Below, in pieces: positions 55,206 to 64,000 of a DNA stretch of 64,000 nucleotides. The stretch covers positions 199,895,291-199,959,290 of the forward strand of contig OV050032.1 in assembly GCA_920105625.2 (NCBI GenBank), written 5' to 3'. The stretch's first letter is position 1; every line of letters starts with the position of its first letter. Origin of the DNA: Clusia tigrina. Lineage: Eukaryota > Arthropoda > Insecta > Diptera > Clusiidae. The position numbers were made by a program, and so were the translations under genes. The notes under the pieces were generated by a model. That model saw only the letters and a program-made list of their open reading frames with translations. It was not told the origin of the DNA and made no database searches.

Positions 55206-56215
55206 TACCTGAGCTTCACTAAACCTACCTCTGCAGGAAGGTGCAACAGATTGACTCAAGGGATTAGTCGAGTATGTTTGCGTATGTTTGCGTTCTCTTA
55301 ATTCAATTCAGAAATTTGAAGCTTTCCAGTATTTCTGAGAGTAGTGAAATTGAAGGGCCTTTTATATACACCATTTTCTGCTCCATTAACGGAAGTAAGA
55401 GTGGAACCATTTGCTTTCTGCTTCATTTTAAATATCATAATAAGTAAAACCAATAAGGTATGCGAACTCGCAAGATATATCACTTGGCCATTGCCTACTA
55501 TCGACCTCTGTGTGTGCCTTTGTCCCCGAGTAAGACTCACAGAAAGATGCACCTGTCTACCGTAAGAGATACTGATCGTAATTTATGTATCAAAATAAGA
55601 CTCACACAAAAAGACGAACAACAAACTAACAATGAAGGGAGAAGTGGCAGGCAATAATGTCACAAAATGTGAAATGAAATGGAATAAAAACCAAGAAATA
55701 AAACAAAAAAAGTATTTTATTTATTCCCTTTCGAGAGTCGTTCGCCTGCCCAGCCATTTTGAATTTAAAACAAAAGTGCCAGCGCTGCACCGAGATTTAG
55801 CTTGACGTCTCTTAGTGTAGCGTTGTCAATTGCAATTGCCGCTGCCACGGCTACTGCGGCTGCAGCAGGCTGCGGACTGCAATAGCAGTGACTACAATGA
55901 TTGTCAATTGTTTTGTGTGTCATGTAGCAGGAGGAATGCATGTTGCAATGCAGCTGACTGGCTGCTGCTGATGCTGCTGGTGATGCTGATGTTGATGCTA
56001 CTGATGAAGTGCTGGCAGTAATATTCCTTTTTAGGGCAAAAGAATTGGTTTCAAGTATGAAAAGAAGCGAGAAGAAGCAAAAACAATGGAAACTAGTTCC
56101 CAATACGAGTATCTGTGCAACTGCAAACACACAAAGATAGAAATATATACAAATATATATGTATATCATATATATACAGGGTGATCAAACTGGAGGTTAG
56201 AATTTAAATATGAAA
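55206..56215. other. Non-coding; CTG/CAG-rich at 55830-56010
   Basis: GCTGCTGATGCTGCTG-like triplets at 55955-56005 give Ala/Ser-rich frames on the minus strand but no domain or splice sites. AT-rich elsewhere. Confidence 0.45.
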
Positions 56216-56390
56216 TATTATTATTATTATTATTATTATGTCTTCCACTATAATTAATTATGTCTGCAAGGTGTTGAGGGAATGAGTACTATAGAGCCCT
56301 TTGTCTCGAAGAGAAAAGGATTTTATAGAAAGAAGCATTTTGAAGACCAAGCCCGTGGCAGGATTTGAACCTGCGACCCTCGAAACTTCA
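56216..56390 (-). mobile_element. tRNA-derived SINE, copy 3
   Basis: A perfect (ATT)n tail (56216-56239), the body shared with copy 1 (ATAATTAATTATGTCTGCAA, CTCGAAGAGAAAAGGATTTT) and, at the head side, a tRNA T-arm with a canonical B box: minus strand GCAGGTTCAAATCCTGC at 56357-56373 forms a 5-bp stem and 7-base loop. The A-box half is missing, so it is 5'-truncated. Copies 1 and 3 together cover the whole family. Confidence 0.78.
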
Positions 56391-56469
56391 AATAAATCAT
56401 ATTGATTGTCAAGAAACTCATTAAATTTTGATTTATTTACATATACTGTTGAGATATTAACAATATAAT

Positions 56470-57040
56470 TTAAAACTGATATTGGTCAAATTGGTTGCAC
56501 GTCCAGCGATTTGTTGATATTTACCAATACTTTTCGGCATAAATCTTGCGTTATTGCATAAATAACCAGTCGAAATTTAGTCGAATTAAGTCTCATGTGG
56601 AATCAGTGTTTCCATCTTTCAATATGTGAAACTGGGTCTGTCTGTGCTTTATCTCAACCCTGAGTCCCAAAGAAACAAAATGAACGAAGTGATATCGCAA
56701 AATCTTGTTGGTCAATTCTGATGGCAGAAATGAAAGATCACTTTGCACTTTGTGTGCAATAACTGCATTGTATCTCGCGTTGTGTGTCAAGTGGCACCGT
56801 CTTGTTCAAACAATTTGTTATGATGTTCCGATAACTTTCATAGCAGCATTTTCGATAAAGTCGAAATATCATGGCCTTATCATTGCGCGGGCCCAAAGTC
56901 AACAACAAACCAATGATTTTTGAGGATACATTGGTTCCTCTAGCAAGGTTTGATCCCAAATCCCAAATGTGACAGTTTTATTTAGCTACGTAGCCATTCA
57001 GTTCACAGGGAGCATCATCGCTGAACATGATATTGTTGTT
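56470..57040 (-). pseudogene. Very decayed mariner transposase fragment
   Basis: The minus strand holds FSDDAPCELNGYVAK, where DD41D relatives read FSDEAHFWLNGYVNK, and EQDGAT*HTTRDTMQLLHTK, the region of the second catalytic Asp. CRKVLVNINKSLDVQ resembles the C-terminus. Frames change several times and the third Asp region is not recognisable. Distinct from the other mariners here. No terminal repeats were found. Confidence 0.68.
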
Positions 57041-57249
57041 GATATTGAAAAAGCGATATCAATCTGATGGCTCTCTAATTCTCTCTCACGCTATAATTAC
57101 AAATATCAATGCTTAATCATTTCAGAGGCAATATTTCAACTGAAAACCTTGAAGAGAATAATCCTTGAATATTAATGGATTATATTGAATTCTCCAGAAG
57201 ACGAATATATTTGTTGAGATATTACACATATCTATTTTTAAGTGTGTTG
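57041..57249. other. Short spacer
   Basis: No feature recognised. Confidence 0.4.
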
Positions 57250-58145
57250 CGGACTGTTATGCTAGAAAGGCTGCGGCGTGTTCTTTCAACGGCCCTGAAC
57301 CCTTCTGTGGACTAGGTAGGTAGGTAGGTAGGAGTGGCAGCCTTCTACGCAAAAGCACACACATATAATGGCTCATTGTGATACCACACTAAGACGACGC
57401 GACTCCCCCGTCTAGAGTTTTGGGAACCACAGTGATTCCGAAATGAACCTGGCTATGTCCTTAATGTTGATGGAAGATAGTTCGGTTAAAGTAGTGAAGA
57501 ATGGTGAGCCTAAGAATTTTAATCTTCGCCTGGCCAGAGCTGGGCACTGACACATGAGATGAAGTACTGTTTCTTCCTCCTCCTCAGAGCCGCAACTGCG
57601 ACAGAAGTCGTTATGGGGCAGTGCTAGTCTTTCAGCATATTTACCAATCAGGCAGTCTCCCGTGAGCACATTCACATGAGCACAGTCTGTGGACTATCAT
57701 CCAATACCATTGGAGGTCTGCTGAAGAAGTGTACTTCCGGGATTGAGACAATCCAAAGCTCTTCTGGGGCATTTTAATCCTAAAAGAGCTAAGGAGTTAA
57801 TAAACATGCCTCGGAGTAAATTAAGAATCATCACAGGCATTTTAAGCGGACACTGTAGACTCAACTACCATATGAATAAGTTGGGTATATTTTCAGATGC
57901 CATCTGTCGATTCTGTGGAGTAAGTGACGAAACCTCACTGCACCTGATTACGGACTGCGGACCATTGGCCCACAAAAGACACAGGTGTTTAGGAGAATAT
58001 ATCTTTGATAAGAGCAAGATCCCTCAACTTGATTCCTCCAAAATATATGAATTCTTGTCGAAAACAGAAGACTTATAGATGAGATGACAGAAGATTTATA
58101 GATGAGACTATCCTCATGTATATAACACCCTTAAATATATCTTTC
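57250..58145 (+). mobile_element. LINE A, C-terminal region and 3' end, host of LINE B (A2)
   Basis: The plus strand starts in the RNase H end (GCTGCGGCGTG, TCAACGGCCCTGAACCC), is interrupted by LINE B1 (57315-57685), and resumes ATCATCCAATACCATTGGAG. The knuckle reads AICRFCGVSDETSLHLITDC (57897-57957) and the ORF ends IYEFLSKTEDL, stop 58076. The 3' UTR ends with an ATCTTTCTATCTATCTG tail. Without B1 it aligns with A1 without gaps around the site. Confidence 0.92.
57315..57685 (-). mobile_element. LINE B, 371-bp insertion nested in LINE A (B1)
   Basis: TCTGTGGACTA flanks it at 57304-57314 and 57686-57696; A1 has one copy. In minus sense the insert codes YAERLALPHNDFCRSCGSEE, EEETVLHLMCQCPALARRRL (intact knuckle), IARFISESLWFPKL and stop at 57412. 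The UTR has GTGTGGTATCACAATGAGCC and a (CCTA)n tail at 57315-57333. It is truncated at the 5' side by reverse transcription. Confidence 0.95.
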
Positions 58146-60981
58146 TATCTATCTGTCATCAACAGGATAGGAATTTATGACTATTTTATGAATAATTGTG
58201 ATAATCTGTTTAAGCTGCCCACATTTTACATACATTTTGTTACGAAATTGCCCTCGTACAAAAGAAATTTCTGGAACATTCTCGAACCTTATCTACACTT
58301 CGAAAGATGGTGCTTGAGTAAGCTTTTTCTTCGAATAGATTGTATTTTGACTTGTATACACCTCTCTCGTAGCAACTCAACTTAATAAAGGTATCCTAAA
58401 AGTATGCAATCATTTATGTTTCGATATACTACATATTGATATAGTATCTTTTTACCATGAATTAGAATGAAGCTATTGAGTTGTCTCAACAGTTTCATAT
58501 ATGAGGGGCAAGTGAGTCCTTAGGTCAATTTCGTTTATATTGGGTTATACCATATAAAGATCCAGGCACTAGGCAAAGTTTCACAGACGCATCTTTATTA
58601 GATTTATTCGACTTTTATTAGATTTATTAGAAAATTAGTTTATTAGAAAATTATACGCAGACTAATATGACTCCATCGGCTCACGAAGAGAAGATACTTA
58701 CGTATACGATTATAGGTGCCACTCCCCTTCTTTGCGTCAACTAATTGTACTCCTTTTATATTTTGCAGGAAGTAGGTATACAAATGTATAATAACGAGTA
58801 AAACTTAATTAAATGCTTAAAGACTTTCCAGCAATCTGGAACGAAAATATTCCAAAGAGAAAAGTGAAAAAATAACGAACGCGTGTCACACACCATAGAA
58901 ATGTCAAATATGCGTTATCAAGATGCGCAATTAAAAGTGGAATAGGCCCCAGAAGTTTTGCGGAGCGAGGTGTCGGAGCAGGCATGCATGCAACACTACC
59001 CGCAAGTGGCGTAATGCGACAAGTGTATACCCGCACCCGTAATGAGCAAATAGGCAGGCAGACAGTGAGGCAGGAGGTGCGGTGCGCTGCGCAAGAGGTG
59101 GCGAGGAGGCATTAAGCAGGCATACCTGCCTGACTGACTGCCATGAAGCAGAACTATTTCAAACTTCTGCGACATAAATAAAGAAAAAACTTTTCTCTCT
59201 CGCTCACATGATTCCAAGCTGCATGCTTGTTAACACTATAATGCCCCAATTGGTAATTTTGACTCTGTCAGACTAAAAAATGTGTTTATTGCAGCACAGT
59301 AAGATGAATGCTAGCTTTGTAAACAATATCAGCGAAATATGGAAAGTTATCAAATTTTATAATTATATACTAAAATATAGTATAGAATTTAAGTTCTCTC
59401 TAAGCATGGTTTGTTCGAAATATGGGCGTAAAACCTAAACTATCACGCCCACATATGTGTATTTATACACAATATTATCACAGATACGACGATACATAAT
59501 ACTGAATACTGCAATTTGCTTATCATTGGAGTATTCAGTATTATGTGTCGTCATCGCTTAAGTCGCACGCCCACTTTCTTTGTAGTTTCTTGTATTGGCA
59601 TCATATTATGGCATAGGATGTCTCCTAGTCGGTGTAACCCGACTTAGCACACTACACTATCGAGAAGGGGTTTCCGAGTATAACCTTCTGTATGTTACAA
59701 CAACAGGCGCAAATGTTAATAAATCGCTTAAAGAGGCAAATATGCACAAGTATTCCATGCCGAGGGTGACTTGGCTTCTCCGTGTTGTTGTTCCATGACT
59801 TGAAAATATCTATATAGATAATGAAAACAGACAGAGTTATAACGAACCAAATTGATGTTGATCAAATTTTTGTTTGCTAGATTAAACAATTGGAGCCGTA
59901 AATAATTGAAGATGGTTTTACTTCTATAGCATTTCGAAAGTCGGACTAAATGTTCGATGGTTAATAACAGACGTCGTAATACATCCAACATTGTTGGCTT
60001 CCTAACCGACAACTACTGAAACGTGTGACTTCAAATTATTACATAGGCACTAATCAAAAGGACATATGAGAATGATTGCGAAGCTCAATTGATATGCCCA
60101 CATCTCAAAATTAAAATTTTGCTAAATTTTGAGTCGAGTCCAGTAAGTTAATGATTACGGTCGCCTATTGAAATCATGTATTATTCGGATCATTTTTTTC
60201 TATATATGTATTGATATTAGTCCTTTAATGATCACCATTCAACGCAATGTGAGGCAGGATTTCATTTCCTATAACCCATCCCACTAAACTTCTAGACGGT
60301 GCGTCCTACACCTATCAAAGTTTGCAACATTCAAATGCTTGTAACTTTTTATTGGAGCGTCATAAAACCTTGAGAATAATAAAACCTTTTGGGAGAATAA
60401 AGTGCCTCTTGTCAATTTGAGCTATCGGTCATAGCTATGCTACTTTTAAGTCCAAGATGAAACACTGATAAAACTTCAAATGGCTCTAACTTCATATATG
60501 TTGATATAATGTACTCTCTTCAATCGCTTCTGTATTGGTCTCACTCCTTATACCGAAATGCTTCTGATTACATACACGTCAAACCAGACGTAACGGCCTC
60601 TCGACATATTACCTATAGGTGAAGTCCCGAGAGGATAATCCGGATGGACATCGGGGTGAATTTAGTGGGTTAAAACCCCACACTACATGGGCTTTTGACT
60701 GCTTTACACTGTGGTACAAAAAAAAAGCCCGAACAGTGGACATAGTTGGGCGATAACAGCACTCACAGTTTGGCCATAATCTCTTCAATACACACATTCA
60801 TACGATGTGTTGGTATCATATAATGACAGATTTTTATCGAATCAACCATGATTCTAAGATTGTTAGCCTATGATACCCGATTATAGCCATCATAAAATTC
60901 AGAAAGAGCTCTTAAAGTTCGGCGAACAGATCACTGATTATGAAGTCAATTTCGTTACGATCTATTATGATTTTCTAGAAG
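58146..60981. other. Non-coding, nothing recognised
   Basis: Nearly 3 kb of AT-rich, apparently unique DNA. Frames at 58809-59217 and 59728-60012 are short and without domains. No tandem repeats or transposon ends were spotted. Confidence 0.45.
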
Positions 60982-60992
60982 TGCACTGAATG

Positions 60993-61041
60993 GTGGGAGG
61001 TGAAGCTTCAACTAGGACCGTCGAGCCAACAATGATGATGA
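60993..61041 (+). mobile_element. LINE P, 49-bp retroposed 3' end (P3)
   Basis: The plus strand codes WEVKLQLGPSSQQ, with the stop TGA in the (ATG)n tail. Flanks are TGCACTGAATG at 60982-60992 and TGCAGTGAATG at 61042-61052, a duplication with one difference. The large minisatellite starts at the right flank. Confidence 0.82.
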
Positions 61042-61800
61042 TGCAGTGAATGAATGCAGTGACGATGAATGAATGCAGTGATGATGAATCAATGCAGTGA
61101 TGATGAATCAATGCAGTGATTATGAATCAATGCAGTGATGATGAATCAATGCAGTGATGATGAATCAATGCAGTGATGATGAATCAATGCAGTGATGATG
61201 AATTGAATACAGTGATGATGAATGAATGCAGTGACGATGAATGAATGCAGTGATGATGAATCAATGCAGTGATGATGAATCAATGCAGTGATGATGAATG
61301 AATGCAGTGATGATGAATTAATGCAGTGATGACGAATTAATGCAGTGATGATGAATGAATACAGTGATGATGAATGAATGCAGTGACGATGAATGAATGC
61401 AGTGATGATGAATCAATGCAGTGATGATGAATCAATGCAGTGATGATGAATTAATGCAGTGATGATGAATTAATGCAGTGATGATGAATGAATACAGTGA
61501 TGATGAATGAATGCAGTGACGATGAATGAATGCAGTGATGATGAATCAATGCAGTGATGATGAATGAATGCAGTGACGATGAATGAATGCAGTGATGATG
61601 AATGAATACAGTGATGATGAATGAATGCAGTGACAATGAATGAATGCAGTGATGATGAATCAATGCAGTGATGATGAATCAATGCAGTGATTATGAATCA
61701 ATGCAGTGATGATGAATCAATGCAGTGATGATGAATCAATGCAGTGATGATGAATCAATGCAGTGATGATAAATTAATGCAGTGATGATGAATCAATGCC
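61042..61800. repeat. 19-bp minisatellite, about 40 units
   Basis: Units GATGATGAATCAATGCAGT and variants (GAATGAATGCAGTGACGAT). GATGAT is the P3 tail and ATGCAGTGAATG its target-site copy. Higher-order blocks of several units recur (for example 61202-61320 and 61360-61500), pointing to amplification in larger steps. Confidence 0.93.
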
Positions 61801-62828
61801 CCAAGAGTGGTTCGTGATCTGCATTATAGTGTTAACAAATTTCTGCCAAGTGTGCGATATGTGAAAGGAGTTTCCAGAGGTTTATGAATACGAGAATGCG
61901 TGTGTGTGAACCAATTCTTCATACAGAAAATAATTAAAATACCAAGCCACAAAAACTTAAAACCGCAGCAACTAATGCGGTGGCATTTTACTGGCTCCAG
62001 CTGGCAGTCAGCTTGCTGCACACTGCAATGCCAGAAAAAAAGAGACTCAAAGTGTGTGGCTATTTAAATTCAAGTGCATTTGTGTACACAAGTAAGCGTT
62101 AAGGTAAGCAAACGCAGTTAACCCTTAGTTAGGTGCTGCCTGAAGTGTCCTGCAGTAAGTGCTCCATGACACTGTCTGTTGTTGCGACGGGCTACGCCCA
62201 CATACACATGCACAGCACACTTATTAATAGGGGACAAATAATTGGTATCCTTGTCGTGAACATGTGTGGCAGCAGGGGAGGCATGTTGAGTGTCGTTGTT
62301 GGTTGCCCCTGAGGTATAAAAGAGGTTAGGGCGAACTTCAACTATGTACCTTACATTTGGAGGGGTTTCGTTGGCATTTCCTCAGAGTATCTAGACATGA
62401 AACAAAACGGAATGAAAGGGCAGCAGGGTCCACACTTAAAATTTACTCAAGAAGTTAATTGTACTATATAATTCATGAAAAATTATGTCAGGAACAACTG
62501 AGTTTTCAGGAACAAAAGTTTTTCTAGTTTTATTTTTTAATGTAGATTTTTTATGAGAAAACCAGGACTTAACGCCATTTCGACTTATCATAACGTCAAT
62601 TTCAAATAATTTATAACAAAAATTATGGTCATCTCTGTCCACCATACGTATATGAAGTGCCATTTCATTCACACAATCAGCTCAATCAGAGTGTAACATT
62701 GTCTACCCTCTCACATCAAGACAGGGTAGAAAATGTAACATTTTCGCACGCACTCAGTGCAACATTTTCACCAATGAACTCACAGGGTTGCACTTATTTG
62801 AGAAAATAACACAAAAACCACGCAGTGT
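61801..62828. other. Non-coding, nothing recognised
   Basis: Unique AT-rich DNA; no domain in any frame. Confidence 0.45.
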
Positions 62829-64000
62829 AAGGTAGGTAGGTAGGTGGGAGTGGCAGCTTAGTTCACGAAAAGCCCACTTGAGCACACCTAATGGCACGTT
62901 GTGATACCACGGTGTGAAGCTGTTCAAGTACTGACTCTTCTCTTACGTAAAGATGGCGATAGTCAGTAGAAGGACAGCGCCGGGAAAGGAATGAGTCCTT
63001 CATTATGTTGCAGGGAATCATCCTGATAATTTAATGAATTTTACTATGTCCCTAATACTGAAGGATGACAGTTCTATCAAATTTGTGAGAAATGGGGCAC
63101 CATAGCTATAATTTCTTCTTCTACCCACGGGTGGCCAGTGACATAAGAGATGGAGCACCGTCGCCCCCACTTCTTCGGAACCACAACTCCGGCAGAACTC
63201 ATTTCAGGGTAGGTCCAGTCTTTGTGCATGCTTTCCTAGTATACAGCGGCCGGTCAAAAACGGCAAAGTTATCGACACAGATTTGCGATCGAGTGGAAGA
63301 AGTTGGTTGGTTCTGGGTTTGTCCATTTTTGCCCAAGTGAGTCTAACCGTATGGCAGGATGTCTTGTTGACCCAGGACATTTGGACGTAAATCTATAATC
63401 AGAATAAGCGTGATCAGATCGTGGCCTGGATTGTCATTGACCCAAGATTTGTAGGGGTCAGCCACGTATTTCCGTTTGATGTCAAGCTTGGCTGTTGCCA
63501 GAGGGATGCCGATATTTATGGACGGCTGAGTTTCGTGTAGAAGCGTGACTGCCTCGCAGTTGCCTGGGATATCGCTATGTCCGGGCACCCAGACTAGGTG
63601 CACCCGAGCCTTGAAAACTTATTCAGAGACGGTCGACGTTCGTGAAGAAATTTTGAGATGGCCGTAGAGACAAAAAGGGGTTCAATGGCGGCTTGCCTGT
63701 CTGAGAAGATGGCTATGCCGCTACTCACAATCCATTTAGCTGCGTGATAAACAGCCATGACCTCAGCTTGAAAAACTCTGCAATGGTCAGCGAGACGAAG
63801 AGAGATTTTTAGGTACAGTTTATCAGAAAACAGACCGCTTCCGACTCTACCTCCAAGTTTAGAAACATCGGTGTAGATATTGTCCATGACCTCAAGCCTG
63901 AAAAACGCTTCAATGGTCAGGCAGACGAAGAGAGTTCATCGCAAAAGATACCACTGCCGACTATACCTCCAAGTTTAGAAACATCGGTGTAGATATCTTC
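62829..64000 (-). mobile_element. LINE B, RNase H, knuckle and 3' end, runs off the window (B2)
   Basis: The minus strand enters at 64000 inside RNase H: IYTDVSKLGGRVGSGLFSDK, LRLADHCRVFQAEVMAVYHA and IAIFSDRQAAIEPL (63690-63890), then VHLVWVPGHSDIPGNCEAVT (63550-63605). The usual TDGS reads TDVS. The linker (LDIKRKYVADPYKSWVNDNP) precedes a decayed knuckle (63130-63230), and the UTR ends in a (CCTA)n tail at 62829-62843 with CGTGGTATCACAACG. A tandem duplication of about 125 bp lies at 63765-64000. The RT, if present, is beyond the window. Confidence 0.9.

Noticed and set aside
55765..56169. A 134-residue Ala/Ser-rich minus-strand frame
   Set aside because: Composition comes from CTG/CAG repeats; the start is a YIYIC run from ATATAC repeats. 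No splice or domain support.
56347..56380. A tRNA gene on the minus strand (canonical T-arm)
   Set aside because: No D-arm, anticodon arm or pairing acceptor upstream; the flanks match a SINE with an ATT tail.
61451..61682. Two 70-residue His/Ser-rich repeat proteins on the minus strand
   Set aside because: They are readings of the 19-bp minisatellite in two frames; the unit is not a multiple of three, so frames rotate.

Overview
The window is nuclear DNA of a higher dipteran, most likely a tephritid fruit fly. The evidence is a terminal exon nearly identical to Drosophila frizzled, several mariner-family elements including intact-length DD41D copies (the group described as rosa mariners from Ceratitis rosa), many decayed insect non-LTR retrotransposons, and abundant CAA/CAG and ATT simple repeats. 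Family letters (A, B, C ...) are local labels for this window only.

Host genes are sparse. (1) 12184-12922, minus: a two-exon gene for a 212-residue protein with a C-terminal NET (BET extraterminal) domain and a clean 100-bp intron. (2) 37542-38071, minus: the last coding exon of frizzled (fz), with transmembrane helices 5-7, the KTxxxW motif and the PDZ-type C-terminus; its probable 3' UTR runs left to about 35670 and holds a ten-unit minisatellite whose junctions can form hairpins. Everything to the right of 38071 is probably last-intron sequence of fz.

The rest is a transposon graveyard. 1-12000: LINE 3' ends (A, C, E), tRNA-derived SINEs, a five-unit array of LINE 3' ends and DD41D mariner copy 1. 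13000-35000: LINE fragments with RT, RNase H or C-terminal zinc-knuckle pieces (L, K, M, N, D, R), DD41D copy 2, a mellifera-like DD34D mariner, a deleted DD41D relative, Jockey-type endonuclease/RT pieces and a second DD34D mariner. 38000-64000: a promoter-bearing repeat (S), LINEs D, H, I, T, G, A, B, a SINE, a very decayed mariner and a 760-bp minisatellite.

No new multi-gene system is visible. The window does record repeat birth and retroposition well: retroposed 3' ends of only about 50 bp with target-site duplications (TSDs), a nested insertion whose empty site is preserved elsewhere in the window, minisatellites that grew from LINE coding sequence or from a retroposon-tail/TSD junction, one LINE whose stop codon lies in its microsatellite tail, and two 1300-bp mariners carrying the same two nonsense codons.
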